A stretch of 64,000 nucleotides of DNA from Megaustenia siamemsis (GCA_032433765.1 JAVIAB010000092.1:63240493-63304492); one strand, 5' to 3'; counted from the first letter of the stretch, positions 26,301 to 36,510 are shown. Notes: a model not told the origin generated them from the sequence alone. A program made the numbers and translations.

Positions 26301-27832
26301 TCGGTTCTCGTGGCAAGGCGCGGTGCCAGGGAGTACGGGTTCGATCCCACTTCGGACCATGTATTGTTCTTCGTTTTTTTCTGTTGTTGTTTGTCTGTTA
26401 ATTTTTCCGAGTGCTAACACATACTTATTTGTTCTATTATTCCCTATTATCGCCTCGGAAGTTCCCCATATAATAATATTTATGTATTATTATTTGTTAC
26501 CAGTATATAACCACTGGAAACTACTATTCGTGCTGTTTCGTCCTATAAATGTTGTCTACAACACAAGTATTCAGCCCTACTGGGAGATACTTGCATTAAT
26601 AGGAAAGTACAAATATACAATTTATTTCCGGTCTGAGATCGTTACCCTATGCTATAGTCATTGAGAGCGCCTTTCGTGGAAGACAACTACTAAATAGCCA
26701 ATTTTTAGTTGGCTGAGTGGCAGTGTGCCAAGCGTTCGGCTTCTCGTGGCAAGGCGCGGTGCCAGGGAGTACGGGTTCGATCCACTTCGGACCATGTATT
26801 GTTCTTCGTTTTTTCTGTTGTTGTTTGTCTGTTAATTTTTCGAGTGCTAAACACATACTTATTTGTTCTATTATTCCCTATTATCGCCTCGGAAGTTCCC
26901 ATATAATAATATTTATGTATTATTATTTGTTACCAGTATATAACCACTGGAAACTACTATCGTGCTGTTTCGTCCTATAAATGTTTGTCTACAACACAAG
27001 TATTCAGCCCTATGGGAGATACTTGCATTAATAGGAAAGTACAAATATACAATTTATTTCCGGTCTGAGATCGTTACCCTATGCTATAGTCATTGAGAGC
27101 GCCTTTCGTGGAAGACACTACTACAATAGCCAATTTTTTAGTTGGCTGAGTGGCAGTGTGCCAAGCGTTCGGCTTCTCGTGGCAAGCGCCGGTGCCAGGG
27201 AGTACGGGTTCGATCCCACTTCGGACCATGTATTGTTCTTCGTTTTTTTCTGTTGTTGTTTGTCTGTTAATTTTCCGAGTGCTAACACATACTTATTTGT
27301 TCTATTATTCCTATTATCGCCTCGGAAGTTCCCATATAATAATATTTATGTATTATTATTTGTTACCAGTATATAACCACTGGAAACTACTATTCGTGCT
27401 GTTTCGTCCATAAATGTTTGTCTACAACACAAGTATTCAGCCCTACTGGGAGATACTTGCATTAATAGGAAAGTACAAATATACAATTTATATCCGGTTG
27501 AGATCGTTCCCTATGCTATAGTCTTGAGAGCGCCTTCGTGAAAGACTACTACAATAGCCAATTTTTTAGTTGGCTGAGTGGCAGTGTGCAAGCGTCGGCT
27601 TCTCGTGGCAAGGGCGGTGCAGGGGAGTACGGGTTCGATCCACTTCGGACCATGTATTGTTCTTCGTTTTTTTCTGTTGTGTTTGTCTGTAATTTTTCCG
27701 AGTGCTAACAATACTTATTTGTCTATTATTCCCTATTATCGCTCGGAAGTTCCCCATATAATAATATTTATGTATTATTATTGTTACCAGTATATAACCA
27801 CTGGAAAATACTATTCGTGCTGTTTTCGTCCT

Positions 27833-27932
27833 NNNNNNNNNNNNNNNNNNNNNNNNNNNNNNNNNNNNNNNNNNNNNNNNNNNNNNNNNNNNNNNNNNNN
27901 NNNNNNNNNNNNNNNNNNNNNNNNNNNNNNNN
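27833..27932. other. Assembly gap (100 N)
   Basis: Exactly 100 N, a conventional placeholder length. It separates the 433-bp array from a different tandem array, so the real distance is unknown. Confidence 1.
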
Positions 27933-28385
27933 TGGACATATGCAGACCTTGGGTAGCCTTGGCTTCATAAACTGTGTTTGGACATATGCAGACCTTGAGT
28001 AGCCTTGACTTCATAAACTGTGTTTGGACATATGCAGACCTTGAGTAGCCTTGACTTCATAAACTGTGTTTGGACATATGCAGACCTTGAGTAGCCTTGG
28101 CTTCATAAACTGTGTTTGGACATATGCAGACCTTGAGTAGCCTTGGCTTCATAAACTGTGTTTGGACATATGCAGACCTTGAGGAGCCTTGACTTCATAA
28201 ACTTTGTTTGGACATATGCAGACCTTGAGTAGCCTTGGCTTCATAAACTGTGTTTGGACATATGCAGACCTTGAGTAGCCTTGACTTCATAAACTGTGTT
28301 TGGACATATGCAGACCTTGAGTAGCCTTGACTTCATAAACTGTGTTTGGACATATGCAGACCTTGAGTAGCCTTGACTTCATAAA
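27933..28385 (+). repeat. 46-bp minisatellite, nearly ten copies
   Basis: The unit TGGACATATGCAGACCTTG, then a GTAGCCTTG phrase and TTCATAAACTGTGTT, repeats every 46 bases with few changes. It starts at the first base after the gap, so its left end is missing. Confidence 0.95.
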
Positions 28386-28790
28386 GCGATTGATGATTTT
28401 TTTTTTAAATTACTATTTTATTTTCATGATTCAACACATACACATACACTTTAACTAGAATCACACGAATGATGTTTGTGTCTGGAGATACTTTTTAAAG
28501 ACCATATATAGTTAGCCTCATATTAGTGGTTGTTCATAGTTGCTGTATAATGCTCATTACTAATGGAATCAGCCCCATTGCATATCGGTAAAATCATTGG
28601 TGCTCAGCCTTTCTTGACAGAAAACGCAAAATAGCTACAATGATAGTTTCGGTAGACGGCTCTGATTACACACGTTTCTAATCCGTCCTCTCCATCCTAC
28701 ATACGCCTAAGTGAAGTAAGAGTTCCTGCAACACCTGAAGGTGTATTTTGGAATATGGTCTCTAATGGTATTACAATAATATGGTATTGC
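28386..28790. other. Anonymous AT-rich sequence
   Basis: No gene or repeat recognised. Confidence 0.4.
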
Positions 28791-28799
28791 CATAATATA

Positions 28800-29005
28800 T
28801 TTTAAGGGTGATGAGGTCGGTATTACGCCAGGCTGCCCTAATTGAACATAAACTTCTCTGGTACCGATTTATAAAGGCCTAGTGGACCCCACCACCGTGT
28901 CGACTGGAAACAAAATCAATTAGTAAGACCCAAGAAATGAACCCAGACCTTCTGGTCTGTAAATAGCGCACAAACCAGCCAACTCTAACATCTTCATACA
29001 TGAAC
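28800..29005 (-). repeat. Degenerate SINE-like element
   Basis: GAGGTCGGTATTACGCC matches the body of the family-1 SINE (GTGGTCGGTATTACGCC at about 56513). The remainder follows a similar layout on the minus strand, ending in a degenerate tRNA-like region near 28950-29000. The head is too decayed to define. Confidence 0.45.
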
Positions 29006-29600
29006 ATCACAGCTGCTTGTTGTAATCACAAAAGGGCGTTTTATCTCTAATTCTATACAATTCACAGCTTTAATGTGTGCCCTGATCCTTCAATATTTCA
29101 CTTATTCTTAAATGTACAATTCTATGGAATTAGTTTTGTAACGTGTTTCAAAAATCGTGTTCTCTAACTTTATCTAATATATTGAAAACCTCACGGATTG
29201 CCAAGAAATGTGTATACGGTCTTAGGTTTTCCATGTCGTTATGACTTTATAATTTAAAATAACACAGACAATATCGTCCCATTAAAACGGCAACTTTCTT
29301 TGATCTTCATTGTTTATAATTATTGTGTTCCTGAAAATAGAATTTACAGTAATAGAACAATTTGTAGAGTTTTGATAAGCTATAGTATCGAACACGAAGT
29401 TTTCACAACTTTGTTCCATATAAATACTATTATAAGGGTATATTATTATATGGGTGTAAACTCGCGTGCTAAGACGCCGGTTCAAGTCTCGTACTTTACC
29501 TTAAATACTATAATGCCCTCATAGTAAAGTTTTATTTATTTATTTTTATAAATGTGCATGCAATTTTGACGAGTTGAAGCTGAAGATTCTATTATTTTCA
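29006..29600. other. Mostly anonymous; possible tRNA-like head at about 29450-29500
   Basis: The only structured piece is a box-B-like GGTTCAAGTCTC near 29480 preceded by a weak A-box. It could be an old SINE head. Nothing else is recognised. Confidence 0.3.
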
Positions 29601-29604
29601 TTCG

Positions 29605-30175
29605 TTCATGTGCCATACCGGGTGGTGAAGGCGATCATGTCCTTCCACAATTCTCCCTCCAGAGTGTATCGTATCAATATTGAATGTTTTCTGTGCCATG
29701 ACACCAAGCTATCCAGTATCTTCTCTCTTTGTGGTTCGCGATATCTCTTTTCCCTGTATTTTTCTAGTTTTAACCGAGTATTCCAAGTATGCCTCTTTCA
29801 GAATCTCCTTCTTGGTCTTTTTAACTGTCAAGGGAACTCTCAATATTCTTCTGAGAAATTTCATCTGTGGCTTTTAATCGTCTTTTAATTTGTTTGTCTA
29901 CTGTCCATGATTTGCTTCCAAAGACCACAGTTGACTATATAGCACTGATTAACTCTCTTTCTCAATTCTATTGACAGGGACTTGTTGCTTAAGACGTTTT
30001 TAATTTTTAAAAATGCTATTTTGGCAAATTTCTGGATCGACTGAGATGTTCATCTTCAGTGCCGTTGTTGGTTCTCAGCCACATTTTCAATTTCCTTAGT
30101 GTTCCTGTTTCGTTCAAACAAACATTCGATAAACTTTTCTTCGTATAAGGTTTTCATTGAAAATGTCTAATACTT
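29605..30175 (-). pseudogene. LINE 3' end relic (family D)
   Basis: Minus-strand reading gives KIAFLKIKNVLSNKSLSIE, KIMDSRQTN-like sequence and a C-terminus close to DMIAFTTRYGT at about 29610. This matches the family-D copies at 36050-36510, 39030-39495 and 42713-43395. Many frameshifts are present and the RT is absent. Confidence 0.75.
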
Positions 30176-30490
30176 CCTTCCTTCCTTGCAGTCTTGTAAT
30201 CCTTGAACATAAATATTAATATTCACGGACGCAGAAATAAAATCGTTTACTCAACCACAAAATATGCATTGCATTATCTCTTCTCAGGGTTCGATAAAGA
30301 ACGATGTAGACTCTCCGTTTACTTTCTCTGTAAAAATATTGCGAAATCTTCAATGCGATAATTTGAAGTGTAACGAATTTCATCTTTAGATTCATTGACA
30401 AATGCACCAGTCACTAGAAAGCTTCTCTACGCCTTTGAGATGAATTTGAAACCGCAGTTTTCAATATAAGTTCGACAGTGCAAGAAATTC
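30176..30490. other. Anonymous sequence
   Basis: No coding or repeat structure recognised. Confidence 0.35.
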
Positions 30491-30496
30491 GGGCAA

Positions 30497-30568
30497 TTTT
30501 TTTTTTTTTTTTTTTTTTTTTGGGGGGGGGGGATATATAGTATGTGTGTGTGTGTGTGTGTGTGTGAG
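30497..30568 (+). repeat. Poly-T, poly-G and (GT)n low-complexity block
   Basis: A long T run, a run of G and an alternating GT tract follow one another. Confidence 0.95.
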
Positions 30569-30654
30569 TTTTGTAGCTTTTAATACAGATTGTTTAAATC
30601 TCAGACTATGCAAATGTTTACGGTCTGTAAGGTAATAATTTGGTATATAAAAAA

Positions 30655-30965
30655 TTGTGTTGTATTGTCAAACTTTAATATTTTTTGTATGTACATCCAA
30701 CATTGATTTGTATTGGTCATCAATATTTTGTGTCACAATATTCGACCACAATCTCTGTTACAATATTCAACTACAAATTACTGTTATACATCTAACTATA
30801 ATAATTATGATATCTTTGAACTACAATCTCAGTTATAGTATCCGATTATAATCTTCGTTGCAATTTTTGAGTAACAACCCCTACTGTAATCTTTGTGACG
30901 ACAATGTCATTTATAGTATCCGACTATAATCCCAGTTGCAATCTATGCCCTTGATTAGGAACAGT
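30655..30965 (+). repeat. Degenerate minisatellite, roughly 28-bp period
   Basis: Phrases of the type ACTACAATCTCAGTTATAG, CGATTATAATCTTCGTTG and CGACTATAATCCCAGTTG recur with much divergence. Confidence 0.6.
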
Positions 30966-31119
30966 ATTTTAAGATACAACTATAAACATTATTACGATTT
31001 GTGAATTTCGGTACAACCATGTGTAACTATTTTCTTACTTTCCGGGGCTTTTCTAAAAAAAAAAATGAATAAATAAATGTCGTTTGCACACAGAAGATTA
31101 ACAATTGCAGACTTCAAAC

Positions 31120-31318
31120 GTGGACTGACAGTATTAAATCTAAAAAAAATCGACTATTTGTAACAGATTTCAAAGATTAATTGTCTGTAATAGATCTTAA
31201 ATATAGACAACCTATGTGCAATATATCTCAAATAATTGATTGTCTGTAGTAGATAACATATGGGCTGTCTGTAATAGATCTCATATATTGGCTGTCTGTA
31301 ATATATCTCATAGTTTTA
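31120..31318 (+). repeat. Degenerate minisatellite, roughly 30-bp period
   Basis: GTCTGTAATAGATCTCATAT and close variants recur about six times. Confidence 0.65.
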
Positions 31319-31321
31319 GTC

Positions 31322-31598
31322 TTTTTTATATTCATATCGAATCCATATCTTTTGCTTGTCATGTTTATTTCATGAAGTAATTATTTTTAGATCTTTAGGA
31401 TTTTCTGCTAGTAGTACAGTATTATCAGAATATCTTAGGTTATTGATTAACTTTCCATCAATGTTAAGGCCTGGCATCTCTATGTTTTTAAAGAGTGACA
31501 AAGCTTGGTGATATGGTGCATCGCTGTCATACTCCACTTTTTATATCAATAGTTGTATAGTTCTTTTTGTTATATTTTATTATTGCTGTTTGGTCCTA
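31322..31598 (-). pseudogene. LINE relic (family E), 3' piece of an interrupted copy
   Basis: Minus-strand reading gives TIDIKSGV, TISPS, a damaged copy of LRYADDTVLL and ENPKDL. These are homologous to the RT of the family-E copy at 49850-50736. The 5' continuation of the same relic lies at 32366-32830, beyond a nested insertion. Confidence 0.75.
31588..31598. repeat. Target-site duplication, left (GTTTGGTCCTA)
   Basis: Identical 11-mer at 32366-32376 on the other side of the nested LINE. Confidence 0.85.
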
Positions 31599-32365
31599 AT
31601 AATTAATAGCAAAAAGACAGAGGTAATGGTAACAACAAAGAAAAAGACATCACCTCAGTGCAAAATAAAGACAAGTGGAACAATATTAAAACAGGCAAAT
31701 GAATTTAAATATTTGGGAACTTTGTTAACCTCAGACGGAAGATGTACAAAAGAGGTGAGATGCAGAATGGCTGAGGCAAAAGCAGCTTTCAAAAAAATTA
31801 GGAAAATACTATGCAATCTATTTTTGACAATATAAACACGAAAAAGAGTTCTTAAATGTTACGTAGAGCCAGTCTTAACATACGGATGCGAGTCATGGAC
31901 AATAGGACAACAGACAAGAAAATCACTGGAGTCTGTAGAAATGTGGTTTTACAGAAGAATGTTGAGAATACCATGGACAGCTAAGAAGAGTAATGAAGAG
32001 GTTCTGAGAGAGGTCAAAGCAAAAAGAGAGCTAATTTCCAATATTAGGAAGAAACAATCATAATTTTTTTGGCCATGTAATGAGAAGAGAACAACTTGAA
32101 TATATTGTAACAACTGGAAAAATTGAGGGACGAAGAGATAGAGGAAAGCAAAGAGAAAAAATAACAGACAGCTTAAGAGAATGGCTTGGCAGAAGGTCAA
32201 CTAAAGAAATGATAAATAGCAAAGAGAAAAAATAACAGACAGCTTAAGAGAATGGCTTGGCAGAAGGTCAACAAAAGAAATGATAAATAGCTGCCGAGAT
32301 CGAAAGTTGTGGAGAGACATGATCACCTACGCCAGTAGGCCCGGTACTTGATGATGATGATGATG
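31599..32365 (+). pseudogene. Nested LINE 3' end (family B) inserted into a family-E LINE
   Basis: The frame from 31590 reads KKTEVMVTTKKKTSPQCK, EFKYLGTLLTSDGRC and RKILCNL, then a stop. In shifted frames it continues with LTYGCESWTIGQQTRKSLE and RMLRIPWTAKKSNEEVL, ending SRPGT before a (TGATGA)n tail at 32349-32365. It is 5'-truncated. About 70 bases (from near 32150) are duplicated in tandem within the coding part. It is flanked by an 11-bp direct repeat and interrupts a family-E relic of opposite orientation, so it inserted later. It is close in sequence to the copy at 5341-6251. Confidence 0.85.
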
Positions 32366-32830
32366 GTTTGGTCCTAGTATAAATTACATGTTATTCGTAT
32401 GTCTGTATCATCTAGATGTATATATCTTAGACAGTATATGCATCGTTTAGGGTGTATTATATCAAAAAAGCTTTGTTGTAGTGTATGAAGCAGGCATATA
32501 TTAGTTTGTTTACTTCTATGCACTTTTCGACTAATGTCCTTATGCAGAATATGGCTTTTTTGTCTCACTGTTTATTCCTAAATCTAAATTGTTGTTCTTC
32601 TAATTACATATCGATTTTATTCTGGATTCTTCCTTGTATAACTTTTAGCAAGATTTTCGTTTCATGGCTCATTTGGCTTATTGTAATAAAATCACTGCAT
32701 TCAAATGCACTATTCTTTTTATGCAATGAAATGGAAGTTGATGTTTTTAATTCATTTGGTATTATCCTGTATGGTATGTGTCGTTGCAAATGTCTGTGAT
32801 CACTTCAATACCAAAATCATCTAGGCCTAT
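32366..32830 (-). pseudogene. LINE relic (family E), 5' piece of the interrupted copy
   Basis: Minus-strand reading gives ISQMSHETKILLKVIQGRI, EEQQF, IRTLVEKCIEVNK, and YNKAFD near 32460. This is the N-terminal half of a LINE RT. It begins with the same 11-mer that ends the 3' piece. Confidence 0.75.
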
Positions 32831-32903
32831 ATCATCTTTATCAGTACGTTGTCTTGATTAAAAATCTGATATAGTTACGATGTTACATCAACTCTATCCA
32901 CAG

Positions 32904-32998
32904 AATAACCGATACTTGAGCTCGGAGAAGAGAGAGTCAATGTCTCAGGTTCTCGGTCTTAGTGAGAACCAGGTCAAGGCTTGGTTCCAGAACAGAAG
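32904..32998 (+). CDS. Homeobox gene, internal exon encoding homeodomain residues 22-53
   Basis: The exon reads NNRYLSSEKRESMSQ, then VLGLSENQVKAWFQNR and the first two bases of a further arginine codon. It is preceded by an acceptor (TCTATCCACAG, ending 32903) and followed by GTAAAT at 32999. Aligning W48-F49-Q50-N51-R52-R53 places Y25, L26, L40 and V45 at their usual homeodomain positions, so this is the end of helix 1 to helix 3, the DNA-recognition helix. Q50 and N51 are the usual base-contacting residues; A47 is unusual (mostly I or V). Homeodomain proteins are nuclear DNA-binding transcription factors. The frame enters in phase 0, so an upstream exon must encode homeodomain residues 1-21; none is visible upstream. 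Class is probably ANTP/NK-like, not resolved. The next exon is at 36697. Confidence 0.9.
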
Positions 32999-33304
32999 GT
33001 AAATATTTGCCCGAAAGTCTAAAAGGAAACTACAATTACTGTCCAGCTTAATGTTTCAGTGACTGCAAACTTTATCATTTCAATAACCCCGAGCTTCACT
33101 GGTTCAAAGATGTGTTTTATTGATTCAGCAAGGTCTTTTGCTATGTGTTCAGTACTGTAATGACTCGGGCCGGCCCACTTCCCTTAGAGTGTCAAGTAGC
33201 TAAAGGGCCGAAACACTTGGTCGACGGGGTTGTCTTCTGATGATCAGATTGCCCCCTTCAAGCTTCGTTGGTTCAAAAGGTTCTGCTTGACAGGTTCAGT
33301 TATG

Positions 33305-33715
33305 ACTTGTTTTTCGCGGCTCAGTAATATCATGCTTTATCACTTCAGTAATATCATGCTTTATCACTTCAGTAATATCCAATTTTATCATTTCAGTAAT
33401 GTCCAATTTTATCAGTTCAGTAATGTCCAATTTTATCAGTTCAGTAATGTCCAATTTTATTAGTTCAGTAATGTCCAGCTTTATCATTTCAGCAATGTCC
33501 AATTTTATCAGTTCAGCAATATCCAGCTTTATCATTTCAACAATATTCTTCTCTATTTGTTCAATAATCTCCTGCTTCATCGGCACAATGCCAATCTGCC
33601 TGATCGGTCCAATGATAGTACTGTGTTATTGATTCAGTGATGTCTAATATTACCGGTTCAGCAATGTCCAGCTGTATCGATTCAAATAATGTCCTATATT
33701 ATTGGTTCTGCGAAG
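33305..33715 (+). repeat. Intronic minisatellite, about 24-bp unit
   Basis: The unit AGTTCAGTAATGTCCAATTT plus TATC repeats about ten times between 33310 and 33545 and continues in degraded form to about 33715. Its length is a multiple of three, so it creates false open frames on both strands. Confidence 0.9.
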
Positions 33716-33775
33716 CTTGGTAGTCTAAAAGTATGACGTCGACCTCTGAAAAAGAAGGCACCGGATTCGATTAAA
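33714..33775 (+). repeat. Possible tRNA-like SINE head
   Basis: A box-A-like stretch TAGTCTAAAAGTATGACG is followed by CGGATTCGATT, a degraded box B. A similar arrangement occurs at 55665-55735. Confidence 0.3.
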
Positions 33776-33844
33776 TTAAAAATAAAAGTACACCATCTAT
33801 GGTTTCTTTACTCTTTTTACTAAGCTGTAATGACAATACTGCAG

Positions 33845-34170
33845 CTGAGCCATGAACCGCCCAAATTGGAAGGAAAGAGCATTCAGTCGAACCTTTCTGT
33901 CAATGTATAACTACGAACAAATGCGATTTTTGGGCCATGAGACACAACAGCTAACCAAAAGTAATCTTGGAGGGGAAATTACATGGTAAAAGAGGCAGAG
34001 GCAGAGGCAGACCAAGACGAACATGGACGAGCAACATAAAAAATATGGACAAATCAGCCTATGACAACCTGCACCATCAAAGAAAGAGACATAGCAGAAT
34101 GGCGCTCCATCGTAGCCAACCTTCGTTGCGGAGATGGCACTCGATGATGATGATGATGATAATGATAACT
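33845..34170 (+). pseudogene. LINE 3' end relic (family E) in the homeobox intron
   Basis: Reads VILEGKLHGKRGRGRGRPRR, then TWTSNIKNMDKSAYDNL and a tail of (ATG)n at 34143-34165. The same C-terminus occurs in the copy at 49850-50736. Frameshifts are present and only the last ~100 codons remain. Confidence 0.8.
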
Positions 34171-34189
34171 ATGACATTGCTGTTGATAT

Positions 34190-34535
34190 GAAAGTCGATA
34201 ACAAGAAGATCAACATGTATAAATCTTCCAGGATGTACAACTAAGGAAAGAGATATAGAATGTTCAAGACTTGTTCAAAGTGTCTCTGTTTCTTACAGAG
34301 GCGATGTATTTTCTGATATGAATACAGAGTTGCCCATTTTCGTACAGAATCTATTTCTGTGTTTGAGCTAATGCTAATTAATTCCGCTGGTAAAACAACG
34401 TAACACACGTTTTAGGACTTGAGGTTGATTATGAATGAAAAGATATAAGAAAAACTGCTTAAAGACATTACACAAATTATCAGCTGCAAATGTATGAGCA
34501 TCTCAAACAGATCTATCTATCTTTCGTTCACCTGA
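34190..34535. other. Anonymous intronic sequence
   Basis: No gene or repeat recognised. Confidence 0.4.
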
Positions 34536-34539
34536 AGTA

Positions 34540-35765
34540 TTGTCTATATCTGCAACGTCGTTTCCTGTATAAATATTACTGTCTTTTGTAATTCTTGCAG
34601 TGACCCATATAGTTTTGTTTGTAGTGTTGTATCTATAAGCCAATGGATTTTCCTCAGTCTACTATATTCAGTGCAGTCTTGAAGTATGTGTGCAGCAGTC
34701 TGGGGCGTCTGTCCACATGTGCATGTAGTTGAGGTACCGATCTTGAATTTTGTATACATGTGACTATGGAGTCGATTGTGTCCTGTTCTGAGGCGTATAA
34801 TGATAACTTGTTCACATCTACTCATATTATGAAATGCATCCTGATTTGGGGCTTGTGGTCCTCTGATTGATTTGATTATCTGTTTCTTATGATGGCATGT
34901 AACCAGTGCATCTGGTTGTGTGCCTGTTGAACCTTTCTTTGCCAACTGATCTGCTTTCTCATTTTCTGGTATTCCACAGTGAGATGGGAATCCACTACAG
35001 AGCAACCCTGTGGTGTTTGCAGAGTTTAGTCAATAAGATCTGCAGATGTGGCAATTTTCTTGATTGTAGTGTCTGGAGTACTGATATTGCATCTGTCAAA
35101 AACACTACAGGCTGTGGGCTAAGATTACTGTTCAGCAGTTTTTCTATTGCCAACTTTATTGCTTGAATTTCTGCATCATAATTGTGACAATATTTCCCTG
35201 TTGCTATTTTATTCATATCCTGGTGTTATTTGGGTATTCGATATATGCACCTGCTCCCCCATTCTTTACTGCATTCTGTGCTGATCCATCTGTGTACACA
35301 CGAATCCATAGGTCGTGTGGGTATTCTCCATCCAGCAAACTGAGAGTTATTGTTTTTCGCTGTAGACTATTCTGTTCCTCTTTGTCAAGTATTCCTTTCA
35401 CTTATGTCCGTATTTGTATTGATAACCCTGATTCTCGATCCAGGGAGTCTATTATGGTATGGGCAGTAGGGGGTTAACATCTCCTGGCATGTCTGGTGTT
35501 TGTGTACAAATACGCTTGGCTTGGTGGATAAAACTTCTTCTCTTAAGCCGTCCCAATGCAAGATTTTGGAATCGGTGCTTCATTGGATGTCTCGGCATGC
35601 ATGCACATTTTTCTGCCTGTATCTGCACCTTTGTGTCCCTCCATTCTCTCAGTGATGGTATCCTTCACAATTTCTCCATCTCCAATATTGGTGTTGATTT
35701 CATTGCTATCTCAAACAGATGAAAGGCTGATATGTCAAAGTGAAATAATATAACCATCATCATGT
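34540..35765 (-). pseudogene. LINE relic with an RNase H domain (separate clade), antisense in the homeobox intron
   Basis: Minus-strand frames give, in order, RRIPSLREWRDTKVQIQ and NLALGRLKRRSFIHQAKRI (after the RT), VYTDGSAQ, YDAEIQAIKLAIEKL, FLTDAISVLQTLQSR and HCGIPENEKADQLAKKG. Then come CTCGQTPQTAAHILQDC, a zinc-binding C-x-C...H...C motif, and the C-terminus at 34544. The D-E-D-H-D residues of an RNase HI fold are all visible, though spread over three frames. RNase H in a LINE removes RNA from the RNA-DNA hybrid. This domain is typical of I/Jockey-group elements and absent from families A-E here. Frameshifts at about 35000 and 35215-35400 disable it. Confidence 0.85.
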
Positions 35766-35769
35766 GTCA

Positions 35770-36015
35770 GGCAAGCTAAAAGTCCCAGCCGATTTATTGG
35801 TAATTCTATGATCGTTTCCACAATAAGTAATTACTAATGTGAGGTTGAAGGGATGGGGGTGGAAGGTGGAGAGAGAGAGAATACATGAGAAAGAAGTGAT
35901 AACGGTATATAATGTGAGAAAGGGAGAGGGAGGATGTGAATAAAACAAAAAAAAAGAATGCGACGGAAAATGAATTAAAAGATTGAGAAAGTGAGAGAGT
36001 TCTGAGAGAATAAGG
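35770..36015. repeat. Purine-rich low-complexity intronic tract
   Basis: GAGAGAGAGA, GAAAGGGAGAGGGAGG and similar imperfect tracts dominate. Confidence 0.6.
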
Positions 36016-36049
36016 AATGAGAAAAGAGCAAGAGAATAAGAGAAAGATA

Positions 36050-36510
36050 TATTTTGAAAAAAATGAGAAAGAGAGTTCATCGGTGCTATATAGAACCAAT
36101 TCTGACCTATGGAAGCGAATCATGGACAATAGACAAACAAATGAAAAGACGATTAGCGGCCACAGAGATGGGATTTCGCAGAAGAATATTGAAAGTTCCA
36201 TCGACAGCTAAAAAGACCAATGAGGAAATTCTCAAAGAGGCCAACACAAAAAGGGAGCTCTTAAAAAAACAGTAGAAAGAAGCAATCAACATTTTTCGGG
36301 CACATCATGAGAAAAGGAAAGTTGGAATACTTGGTTACAACTGGCAAAATAAAAGGAAAGAGAGATCGCGGACGACAAAGAGAGAAATACTGGATAGCTT
36401 GGTGTCATGGCATGGAAAACAGTCAACAACAGAACTGATACGATGCACTGTAGATAGAAGATTGTGGAGGGACATGATCGCCTACGCCAACCGGTATGAC
36501 ACATGATGAT
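36050..36510 (+). pseudogene. LINE 3' end relic (family D), sense in the homeobox intron
   Basis: The best frame reads KRVHRCYIEPILTYGSESWT and KMRKRVHRCYI upstream, then TAKKTNEEILKEANTKREL. After a stop (36272), other frames give KQSTTELIRCTVDRRLWRDM and AYANRYDT before a (TGATGA)n tail near 36500. The same C-terminus is in the copies at 29605, 39030 and 42713. It is 5'-truncated. Confidence 0.8.

Larger units (their letters stand above)
8854..27832. repeat. Giant satellite array: about 44 copies of a ~433-bp monomer with a tRNA-like Pol III promoter
   Basis: The phrase next to box B (ACCATGTATTG, or its complement) recurs about every 433 bases. There are five copies in reverse orientation (near 8990, 9430, 9868, 10303 and 10739) and 39 in forward orientation (11173 to 27649). 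Monomers are almost identical; most differences are single-base gains or losses, often in homopolymers. Each monomer has a box A/box B pair, a T-run after box B, an AT hairpin, and unique segments such as GGTCTGAGATCGTTACC and TCAGCCCTACTGGGAG. The array is cut by the N gap, so its true length is unknown. No protein-coding content is credible. It is best described as a SINE-derived or Pol III-promoter-bearing satellite. A diverged relative lies at 60395-61015. Confidence 0.95.

Noticed and set aside
9000..27800. Dozens of 60-230-residue open frames with shared sequences such as LARRGAREYGFDP and VCLLIFPSAN
   Set aside because: They are translations of the ~433-bp satellite in several frames and both strands, interrupted by indels. 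There is no start, splice or family logic.
27933..28385. CRISPR-like array
   Set aside because: Units are head-to-tail with no unique spacers; the genome is eukaryotic. The same holds for the 34-bp array at 42222 and the 24-bp array at 33305.
33296..33586. Coiled-coil-like frame with ITELIKLD repeats
   Set aside because: It is the complement of the intronic 24-bp minisatellite.
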